Shown here one piece after another: positions 36,501-48,500 of a stretch of DNA of 64,000 nucleotides. The position numbers were made by a program, and so were the translations under genes. Positions within the stretch are counted from its first letter, which is position 1, and each line of letters begins with the position of its first letter. The notes beneath the pieces were generated by a model, which saw only the letters and a program-made list of their open reading frames with translations, did not search any database and was not told the origin of the DNA. Source of the stretch: Maniola hyperantus (Eukaryota; Arthropoda; Insecta; Lepidoptera; Nymphalidae). Location: the NCBI RefSeq assembly GCF_902806685.2, contig NC_048562.1:2562200-2626199 (forward strand), given 5' to 3'.

Positions 36501-39500
36501 TTCTCTTGATCACAATCTTTAAACTAAACTAAAATGGCACGTCTAAATCTATTGCTATCCCTTTCATAATGTAGCTTGCGGATAGATAAGATTGAAGAAA
36601 GATAGCATTAGATTTAGATCTGTTAATTTAGTTTAGTTTAGATTGTGTACAAGAGAATCGGCCCCATTGTTGATCATTCACAAAAATATTATGTTTTTCA
36701 CTTTAGATGAACGGTCTGATTTCACCATAACAAAATAAAAATTCTTAAAGGCAAAAAATAAATTAACTAGGTGGCTAAATTAAAAAAAAAATCTAAACCG
36801 ACTTCAAGAAAATGCAATCTATAGAGCGCACTCTGACTTAAGACAGAGTTACGAGACATAGCTATATCTCTCGCATAAATCTGTCTCGTTTTAACTCAAT
36901 CTTAAGTCTTAGCAAATTCAAAGTGCGCTCTATAGATCTCGGCCTTAGAGTAGGTAAACAAAATAAAGTTTATTAATTTTGTATTAAAGAAAACTGTATC
37001 CATTTTCCATTTCAAGTCGTTCTAATGAACTATTTGATGTAGATATAAGAAAATTATTAATTTTTTTGAAATCGGTTAGAGCAAAACAATAAAGTTTGAA
37101 ATAAAGTACGAAGTAAGGTTCCTCCACATTATAAGAACTTATTAATGTAAGCTAGTCGTAACTTTTAGAGAGAGCCACTGCGTGCCAGACCTTCGTAATT
37201 TTATAAAAGCTGAAAGTTTTTCTGCGTATTGTCCCCAACACAGGGAGGAACGACCAATTTAGACTTTCACGTAAGGTTTCTTACGCCTTTCATTTCTTCA
37301 TTCTGGGCTGGTTTCCGCACTTAAACGTATCCGTCTGTTGTGCGTTTCTTACGCCTTTATTACCTGCTATCTTCCAAAGCCACCATGATCCAAACTTCAT
37401 AATCGCTAATCGTTTTTCCCTGTGTTGGGGACAATACGCAGAGAAACTTTCAGCGTTTATAAAATAACGAAGGTCTGGCACGCGCTGGCTCTTAGTCCAT
37501 TTTGTCTGTATCATGAACATGACTCAAGGACTTTCACAAACTAACTATTACGTTTATCCAACTTCTTAGAAAAAGTTCTTATATCGAAAAATAAGCCTTA
37601 CCTACTCTATACAAATGTTGGAAAAATAAAATAGCATCAACTACATTAATAACATGATCAACTTTTATCAACTCAGCCCTAGTGTAGTAAACTTTACAAG
37701 CCAACTTTAGATATTTACTAAACTATATATGTATATATTTAACTATATATATTTTATAAACTATCCCTTTTAAAATGCTCGCTGTGGAAAAGAATAGCAC
37801 TACATTCAGACTAGAAACTGTGTACAGTAGAATAATTATTAGCCACATCGTCATTATTTTTTCATCCATACTTATTTTAATGTTAACTTTATAATAAGTT
37901 ATACTTTATTTATACTTATTCACAAATTAAAGTTAATTTTAAGCTAGAGCCTATAAAAGTTGATAAAAGTTGATTGAATACCAAATCGATCAACTTACAC
38001 GGCAAATCGTCATTTGAACTGCTCGAACCTTGGTGTCTTCTATTCGAAACCGCATTAGGGTTGACCATACCCATTCCAGACATATTCATGTTGAGAGGGT
38101 CCATCAACCTTCCATGCCCACTGCTGGACGTCAAATCATCTGGACTCAACTCTTCACTGGTTAGAGATACTGAGCTTTGTCCACTTACAAGTACAGTGTT
38201 CTGTATATCCATTGGACTATTCATGTTGGTTGGACTATGTAGGAAAGTTGTGGAGTCTACATAAGATGCAACAAGGTTATCAACTCCTATGGAGGTTTCT
38301 GGTTTGATTTCCTGTTTTATGCTTATAACTGATGCGGGCGATTGGATTCTTTCCTCGTATCTGTCGAACTCTTGTGCCCTTGTGCGGTTGATGTCGTTGA
38401 TGGTTGATTGGCGCATGGTTGATGTTGATGTGGTGGCGGTTGAAGTTGATGTTGTCGCTCGGATGGTTTTTTGTTCGTCTATTGACAATGGTTTAGAGGT
38501 AACAACTAGGTTAGGTTAGTCTTATAGCTATACAATTTTATGAAGAATTATATGAATATAGTTCTATAAATAATTTTTCTCCACTTGCTCGAAAATTGTT
38601 TCATTATTTTAAAAAAATGTGAATCGGATTTTTTTCTTCACACGCCAGCAATTTCCAACACTACAATAATAGAAATTGCTGGACAGTTTCATACTAGTAA
38701 CGAGGTTCCTATGTACACTAAAAGTCCCGCACATTGCTATTGGAACCATGTCTCACTAACATCGAAATGACGTCATTTTGACGTCAGCCGAAATAAAAAT
38801 ATGCAATCAGCTCGAAACTTCAGTCTAGTGCTGACGTCACTAAAATGGCGGCCACGCGCATTAGCAATTTGCGGTGTATTCTAGGTACATTTTAAATTCT
38901 GAACTGAATGCGAATGGAACCTCGTTTGTGTCTAAAAAAACACCGTGTTTGGGCTCGTAGGTTGTGAAGTCCATGTTGACTGCCGAACCAATGCGTGGCC
39001 GCATAGACACCCCCGTCCTTGCACGAAGTGAACATCGCACGATCATAAAGCGATAAATCACCCACTGCGCATGTACAAGGTACTCACCACGTCCAATGAA
39101 GTCTGTGTCGAGGAAGGCGCCCTGTTTGGGCTCGTAGGGGGTTGTGGAGTCCGCATAGTCTGTGACGTCATACTGGGGCGGTTGCGGTTGTAGGCTCATT
39201 GTGGAGTTGAGAGGGGGGTTGTTGTAGCCGTACGAAGAGAGGGGGGAGCCGTAGCCGGGGTAGCTGGAAAAAAAAAAGAAAAAATTATGCTTTGATCAAT
39301 AAAACAAGTTTAAAAGAACTCAAACTCAAATTATTTATTAAGAATAGGTAAAATATTACGCCTATTGATGGTCAAAATTTTAATTTGTAAGATGATATAG
39401 TGGTGATAATTAATACGTACTTAAAACTAAAGCTACGAGGGTTCCAAACGCGCCCAGGTCTGAAAAAAGCCCACAACAAACTCAGCCGGGTATTCTTTTT

Positions 39501-42500
39501 ACTATCACCACTTTACAAGATCACTTAAACCTATTTAGAACTAACACAAACCTGTTAAGCTACTCATTCCCAAGCTTTCTTATCATTCAAATAATCCTTT
39601 ATATTCTAATAGGATTTTTCAATAAGTTTACGTTTTATGAAAACTTTGAACTTGTTGAGAGACATCTCCAATATGTTTTCTGGAAGCTTATTATAAAAAC
39701 GTATAGAATTACCAACAAACGAATTGCTAACTTTCCTTAGCCTAGAGCTGGGCATTAAAAGAAACCTAGCCTAAGTACTATCCAACACACCTAGTCTCTC
39801 TTTTCACCAAAGGTTGTCTGGTGGGTAACTAACTGCCATACCCCTTCCAGGTTAGCCCGCTATCATCTTAGACTGCATCATCACTTACCACCAGGTGAGA
39901 TTGCAGTCAAGGGCTAACTTGTATCTGAATAAAATAAAAAATAAAAAAAATAAGGCCGCCTTTGCATGTTTTTAGTTTGTTTTGCCTTTGTTTTCTCTTT
40001 TTTGTGTGCAAATAAGTTTTCTATTATAAATCAATCGAATATCACAAATAGAAAGGAAAAGCTAGATTTTCAATTTTTACGATAGTGTTTTTCTTTTTAC
40101 ATTGTATCTACACTTAAGGAAATTTCTAAATAAGTTTTAAATACAAATTGAAAATAGCGGAACTGGCTGGATTCGAACCTACGTCTCCCAGGGTACCGAG
40201 CCGCAAGTGAACCCAGGGAGCATGTTCGAATCCTGCCAGTTCCACAATTTTTAATATTCAAAAATAATCAAAATCAAAAACATTGTACCTAACTACTTAT
40301 TTAAAAACATTATTGAAAAAAGCTAGATTTTCTACATTATTCCAAGATAAGTATGTTCTTACTAAGCCCAAACTTGGATAATCATGGGATTATCTTTGAG
40401 TTAAGTCTGTTTTTTTTTTAGTCTTTTATATATAGGTATAGTTATTATAATTTTCTAAAATAGTCTATTATAACTTCTTTTATAACTATTAGTCTAAAGT
40501 ACCTTAAGGTCCTTTAGACTAATAGTTGCAGTTTTCATCGCACTCACGTCATATTATGCTGATATACTCGTACCCACCTACTTATGCGTGGCAAAAATTG
40601 AGCATAAACAGGAAATAGGTTACCTTAACCTAATACCTATCTAGAAAAAAGTATCTCACATTTAGGCCAATACCTTAGGTTCACTAACAAACAAGATAGG
40701 TGGTCAAATACCTACCAAATTGTGGTTAAAAACAATAATATGCTTAACCTACTTAAGTGCATCCTTGTAGAGTCATCATTTCACGGAAGAGCAATCAATA
40801 CGAATTAGAACAGCGCTTCTAAGCGTAAACTAATGCCATCTACCGAAACACATATAACCTAAATAAGTACTACTATTCAACACTAGATGGCACTACTAGA
40901 TACAGACTTCGAGGATAGTAATATTCACAATAATTTATTTATGGAAAGAAAATTATAATTTACTAAATGATGCCCTGGACTTCGTCTGCGTGGGTTTAGG
41001 TTTTTATAATAATATTATTCCATGGCAACTCTGCTTTTTTCGGATATAAATTAGTAGTGTAAGGTAATTAGGTAACTCTGTAGTCTATATCCATCAAAAT
41101 CTGTTAATCAGATGGGCCTACAAAAGCTAGCAGACAGACTGACACTTTCGCATTTATAATATTAAATTTATAAAAATATTTATTAAAATATAATTTTCAT
41201 AAATTCTTTTTTATCATGAGTATACGCTAGCGACCAATGTAATTGTGTTTTGTATGTGAAATTTCATAAAAGTACATTTTGGATTTTCAATGTTGATAGC
41301 AATCTTTAAAAAGAATGCAAGAAGAAAAAAATAATAACATGTAAATAATAAAATGAAACAGCTGAGGTCAACCATGAATGAATGCCATCTATTAGCACAC
41401 ACAAAAACTAAGTAGTACCGCTACTCGGCACTAGGTGGCGTTATGGGTTATACAGCACACCGTTAGGCGTCATTGAGGTTTGTCGCGATGGGCCCGTTAG
41501 GTAATGACTGACATGAATGTCTGTTATGTATTACGGGAAAGGTCGGTAACGGTATTGTATGGCATGGTGTCGCGTGTGTGTAAAAATGCATGGGAGTTAT
41601 GCGGTTCTTGGAAATTGTGTAAATTAATTGCTTTATGATACGGTTTTATAATTACAGTTTGAATTCTTCACTTAGCACTTCACTGTGCGGAAAAAATCGG
41701 AATTAAGAAACCCATGACGTATGGAGTTTGTAATTTTTATTCATTGAAACAAAAATTATTAGAAGCAAGATGATGCTGCGTGGGTTTAGGCTTTTTAAAA
41801 ATCCCTATTGAACTCTTTAATTTTCCGGAATAAAAAGTAGCCTATGTGTCCTCTTCCCCGGGATGTAAGCTAACTTTGTATCAAATTTCATCTAAATTGG
41901 TTAAACTGTTGGGCCGTGAAAGGCTAGCAGACAGACAGACAGACAGACACAGTTTCGCATTTATAATTTAGTATGGAAGTTAGTATGCGCGGACTACACA
42001 AATTTCATTCATTCATTTATACGAATTTTCAAAAATCCTTTATTAGTGGATGCCTACGTCATTAGCTATGCCAAATTTCAGCCCGATCCGTCCAGTAGTT
42101 TGAGCTGTGCGTAGTTTCAGTCAGTCAGTCAGTCACCTGTTATATATTTAGATTAAAGACTGGCACATGACAAAGTTCGAAACGAAAACACGACACGCTT
42201 CTTTAAAACACCACCCAGAGATATAATTGAGATAAGTTTTGATTTTCGTACATAAGTACATTCTATTTTTCTGGAATCTACATATAGACACAATTTTGTA
42301 TGTCATGATGTCGTACTTGTAGTAGTTTTCCTAGAATTAGGCTTGTGTTGTTTAGTGTCGTACACTGAGTCATTTGTTGAAACCACCTGGGCCCGAGCCA
42401 AGTGTTTAATGTGTGTATTGTATTACCTGTTGTAGTGTCCGTGGAATTGGTCGCTGGAACTGGGCGTCTGTTGTTGAGTGTCGTACACCGAGTCGGGTGC

Positions 42501-45500
42501 CGAGTCCGCTTGGGCCCGAGTCTGTTGCGCTTGGAAGTATCTGACCTCGTCCTCGACCTTTTCACGTTGTTTCTTTGACATGCGGCCGAATTTCACCGCT
42601 GGAATTAAAGAAAATGAAGGTTTTAAGTAAAATTTTGCTTACAGCTGGAAAAAACTCTTAAAGTAAAGAAGGGGAAAAGGGAAAAATCGTCATCTATATC
42701 TATATACTAGGTCTCTAATAGGGATTTCCACACGAATCCATTAACACATCTTAGTCTTTTTAGGGTTCCGTACCTCAAAAGCAAAAAATGAACCCTTACA
42801 GGATCACTTTGTTGTCTGTCTGTCCGTCTGTCTGTCTGTCCGTCGTGTTTGTCAAGAAAACCTATAGAATACTTCCCGTTGACCTAGAAACATGAAATTT
42901 GGTAGGTAGGTAGGTCTTTAGCACAAATAAAGAAATAAATCCGCAAACCGTGAATTTGTAGTTAAATCACCAAAAAAAAAAAATATTAAAAAAATTAGTA
43001 TTTCCATTTCAAAGTAAGAAATAACTATACCAAGTGGGGTATCATATAAAAGGGCTTTACCTGTACATATTCTAAAGCAGATTTTAATACATACTAGTTT
43101 TTGATTTATCATGCAAAATGTCGAAAAAATACGACTGTATTACGGAACCCTCGGTGCGCGAGTCTGACTCGCACTTGGCCAGTTTTTAATTACAGAAACA
43201 CCTTGTTCACGTGTTCTTTCAGCACTAGAAGTGAATTTCATTCAAATAATATTTGTAGAAAATATTTTTTTTAGTTGTCTTAAAAGAGTAAATTTTTTTT
43301 CAATTATTAAAAAAACAGTCGGCTCATTATACTGAGAACGTGTCTCCTCTCAGAATGAGAATGGTTTGGACATTAAGTGCGGATTGACAGACTTCACACA
43401 CCTTTGAGAACATTATGGAGAACTCTCAGGCATGCCGGTTTCCTCACAACGTTTTCGTTCACCGTTAAAGCAAGTGATATTTAATTGCTTAAAACTCACA
43501 TGACTCCAAAAAGTTAGAGGTTAAGAACTCCAATCCTTCCGACTGAAAGACTTTACCACCCCTTAAAAAGAGTATTTTATTCAATTATTTTTTTAAATAA
43601 AAGCACATTATTAGTAGGATAATTTTTTGATAAATTAAGTTCCGCTACTCCCCGCTACTCCCCGCTACTATCGAACTATCGATATGACGTAACACAAAAA
43701 TAATAACCCATATCAGAATTCCCACGCGAAAAACCTCTTCCTTTTCTATCAATAAAAACAATGAATACCATTAAATGAATATAATACTGATTAACACCTA
43801 ATAATATTACTTAATAGGTAAAGCATGCAATGTAAATGTGTGCGAATCGTGTGTACGTACAGCCAGTAATCTTGTTTAGTGTGGATGTGTGCGTGGATTA
43901 CTGGCGTGTGCGTGCGGTACAGGCGGCCATTGGCATACTGCCTAGTGGAACAACGACCTCTAACGACGTCGGATGACGTTTCACGATCCTACGTAGACCG
44001 GTCCCGTTCTATAAACCGAACGAGTGTAAACACGTTTAGAGCCCAACAAATTATTTACTTATCGCCACCCCATTCAATTCGGTCGTGTTATCGACGCGGT
44101 TTTTGGTGGTACATAATATTTCTTTTGTTAAAACGTTCGATGACCCCGTCCAGTAATTTGACCCATGGCTGCTTTATATACTGTATGGGCGTACAGGTCT
44201 TTAGTACTGGTTATTAATGTTCACAAGAGACTTTTATAAGCTGAGCTTGTTTTTCTAATATTTCTTATTGGATTGGGGGTCTTACTGATTGGTAGGAATT
44301 TTTGGGACGGTTAATGTTCTATTTAATAGGTTTTTCGGACAAAGACGCGTTGTAGGCACTATTTTTGTCTAGACTTTTTACAAAGGCTTTCTTGTTAGGT
44401 TGTTACGCATAAACAGAGCGAGCGATTTCGGTTATTTTTGATTTATGACTGCTTTTATTACTTTTGGTATTATAATAAACGTTAAAAGAGCATTGAACTA
44501 CGACCAACCTACGAAAAGGCTTTGTCTAAAACAGCTAGGCACTATAATGCTTTAGAAATAAGCAGGTACAACTACCTACCCATTCAATCATTTTAATACC
44601 TACGTAGGAACGAGTGTGACACACCTAGATAAAAACTGTTTTAACTCAAAAAACCCTTTTCAGAAAGATTTAGATGGAATTGTATAGCTTTGAATAGGTA
44701 TGCCTAGTGATTTATAGTACCTTGTTGGTGTTATATAAAGCGTAGTTACTATAGTTTTTCCGTAAGTACAAATAATAATCGAAGCAGGAATCAGCAACTG
44801 AAGTTATAGGTATCTAAAGACAAGGTTTTTGAGTTGAAACAGTTTTGATCATAGATCAATTTGGTTGGTTTGTTGGTTTGTCCTTCAATCACGTCGCAAC
44901 GTACGTCGTCTATCACTTACCACCAGGTGAGATTACAGTCAAGGGCTAACATGTATCTGCATTTAAAAAAGACCTATACTATACTATGCACTCTCTCTGT
45001 CACTTATGACCTATGTGACGTTTTGTCGGTCTCAACGACAGAGAATGCTCTACAAATCCGCTATCTCCTTCTAAAGGCCGATGTACATTATTTTCTGCCG
45101 CGTACTGTGTCCCTACAATAAGTCCCCTGATTAAAATAGGATAGAGCGTTTAAAGGATTTTGAAAAAAACGTCATCTTCAAAAAAAATTAATCCACGCGA
45201 ACGAAGTAGCGGGAACAAGCAACTAGTTATATAACACCTAATCATCATGATTACTTAAGTTTTTAGAGTATAAATAAAAACACATAATCGCTTGATATAG
45301 TGCTCAGACACTCCTCAACACGAGACCAGTGACGCATTGCGTCATACTCACTAGTGATGGGACTGTAGTGACAGACAAAATATATCGACAGTTTTCTCAC
45401 TTTTTTATTTCAGTGATTTTTAAAAAAATAGACTAGCATTGGCCCCGATTCTCTAGTCTCTCTCTAAACTAAATTTAGAGTATCTGCATCCTTTTCTTTT

Positions 45501-48500
45501 TACTAATGCTAAAAAAGGAACGGAACATGACTTTCACTTTTAAAGACTCTAAATTTTAGTGCACAATACAAATTTAAACAGTAGGTTCGCGAGTGCGTGC
45601 TAAAATCACGGGTTTTACCATCTAAAAATTAAATTTAGAAATGTCAAACTGCTTTTTTTATTACAATAGTAAGAAGAGGGTGCGAATACTCTAAAATTAG
45701 GTTGTGCTTAGAATCGGTGCCAATTGACGACCACCATGGCGCAGTGATGAGCGCTGTAGTCACTATAATAATGTATCATGTCTTCAGTACCCTTATTATA
45801 AATGCGAAAGTGTGTTTGTTTGTTGGCTTGTCCTTCAATCACGTCGCAACGGTGCAACGGTTTGACGTGATTTTTTGCATGGGTATAGATAAAGACCCAC
45901 AGAGTGATATAGGCTACTTTTTATCCCGGAAAATCAAAGAATTCCCACGGGAATTTCAAAAACCTAAATCCACGCGAACGAAGTCGCGGGCATCAGCTAG
46001 TATCTCTACATAGTATAAAATAAAGTCGCTTCCCGCTGTCTGTATGTATAAACGCGTAGATCTTTTAAACCACGCAACGGATTTTAATGCGGTATAATTT
46101 CACCAACAGACAGAGTGATTCAAGACGAAGGTTTATAGCTATAGTTTAATTCTCAAAAAATTAGAGATCCCTAGAGAAATTGAAATAATGTGAATTAGGT
46201 CGAAAAAAATTCCTCTCATTTGAGTTTCCTAGGCAATAACACCTCAATGACACCACATTAGTATCTACATTGCACCCATGCGAAGCCGGGGCGGGTCGCT
46301 AGTATTATTATAAAATCGAACCTTGGACTGTTGTTAACAACTTACAAAGCTATAGAGTTTCAAAGTGCATTTTATTATTTTAATTAAGTACGAAACAATC
46401 CAATTACTATAATTACATTTCAGAGTTGTTCATAAATTGTAGAGTGGTACTTATCGACATAAAAATGTGGAATGAAAGAGTTAAAAAGTAGGATAGTTCA
46501 GCATGTTTTGTATTTTTATTTTATATTAGATGATACCATTTCAGATTTCAGTTTTTAAAAATCCTGTGGGAACTCTTTGATTTTCCGGGATAAAAAGTAG
46601 CATATGTCCTTTCCTGGGATGCAAGCTCTATCTGTAGTAAATTTCGTCAAAATCGGTTGAATGGATAGGCCGTGAAAGGCTAGCAGACAGACACACTTTC
46701 GCATTTCTAATATGTATTAGTATGGATTTTAACTAGCTTATGCCCGTGACTTCGTCCGCGTGGACTACAAAAACATTTCAAACCCCTATTTTACCCCCTT
46801 GGAGTTTGGATTTTAAAAAATCTGTCAGTTAGTCACCTTTTCCTTTTATACTATACTAGCTTATGCTCGCGACTTTTCGAAGGGCGAAATTTCAAAACCC
46901 AATTTCACCCTTTAGGGGTTGAATACCATACCATACAGTTGAATACCATACCATAACAGCTATCTGCATGCCAAACAGCCCCATCCGTCCAGTAGTTTGA
47001 GCTGAGCGTTGATAGATCAGTCAGTCAGTCACCTTTTCCTTTTATATATTTAGACGTAGGTGAATCTAATTCTAGTGTCTTTGTTTCCTTTGTCATGTAT
47101 GTAAAATGTTAATAATTTTCTTCAATATAGGTAAAGTCACATTAAATTCTATAATTTTTGATTATATTTTAGAAGTGAAAACTTTAGGTGCATTGGGTGA
47201 TTTTGTGAGGGAAACTTCAATATCGCATCACTGACATGCTATTATGTTAATAGTGCTTGGAGTGCCATAGATGTAAAACGCAAACTAATTTTAAAAGTTT
47301 TAATCACTACCCATATTATAATTGCGATGGTGTGTTTGTTTGTTGGTTTGTCCTTCAATCACGCCACAACGGAGCAACGGATCAACGTGATTTTTTGGAT
47401 GAGTATAGTCGAAGACCTGGAGAGTGACATAGGCTACTTTTTATACCGGAAAATCAAATAATCCCCACGGGATTAAAAATAACTGAATCCACGCGGACGA
47501 AGTTAGTTAATAATAATATATTATGATTTTATTTTTAATACAATTCATTTGAAAACCCAAAAAAAAACACCGCTATTTAATATACTAGATAGTTTAAAAT
47601 TTTCACTTCAGGGCCTACATAAAAAATTAAGGGAAAGAAAAATTAAGATTTTCGATCGATATTCACTACGGCGCCATCCCTATGTATTGTGCAACGATGC
47701 AGGCGTGAAGCGGAACGCGCGTGTGTATGTACGTTTTTGTGTTCCACGTAACACTGCAAGTAGATCACTATTGCGAAACAGAAGCGAATTTAATTAGCCG
47801 GCTCCGAAAATGAAGCTTATCATTATAAGTGTAGAAGAATCCGGATTTACTCATGCTTTACTCAGGTAGGTAAGTCCGACTAGTTTCGAACCCATCCGGG
47901 GTCCTTTTTAGGGTTCCGTACCTCAAAAGGAAAAATGGAACATCACTTAGTGTTATGTCTGTCGGTATGTCGAGAACCGCGGGCATAATTAATAAGCTAA
48001 TCTAAATATTATAATAGGAAAAGGTGACTGACTGACTGATCTATCAACGCACAGCTCAAACTACTAGACGGATCGGGCTGAAAATTGGCATGCAGATAGC
48101 TATTATGACGTAGGTAATGTAGGCATCCGCTAAGAAATGATTTTTCAAAATTCAACCCCTAAAGGGGTAAAATAAGGGTTTGAAATTTATATAAAAGTCT
48201 GTCAGATTTGAAGTTAGAATCGTGAAATTGTGTATTTACACTAGTGGTATAAACATTGAAAACGTGTATCATGGTTTTAGAAAAATTTAGCCCCTAAGTA
48301 GAAAAATAAGGGGTATGAAATTTGTGTAGTCCACGAGGACGAAGACGCGGGCTTAAGCTAGTCTATCTATGAAAACGAGCAAAAAAGTCACGTTTGTTAC
48401 CTTATTAAATATTTATTTTATTCTGTTTTTAACCGACTTCTCAATTCTCGGAGGTTCGGAGGTTCTCAATTCGTCGGAATCTTTTTTTTTTTTATGTATG

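Noticed and set aside
42278..42565. 95-codon minus ORF over HR3 exon C
   Set aside because: It is in a different frame from the receptor and crosses the exon's donor into the degraded copy.
47549..47797. 82-codon plus-strand ORF with basic C-terminus
   Set aside because: Starts in A-rich sequence with no splice or family evidence. The GC-richer part at 47,640-47,790 may be an unclassified repeat.
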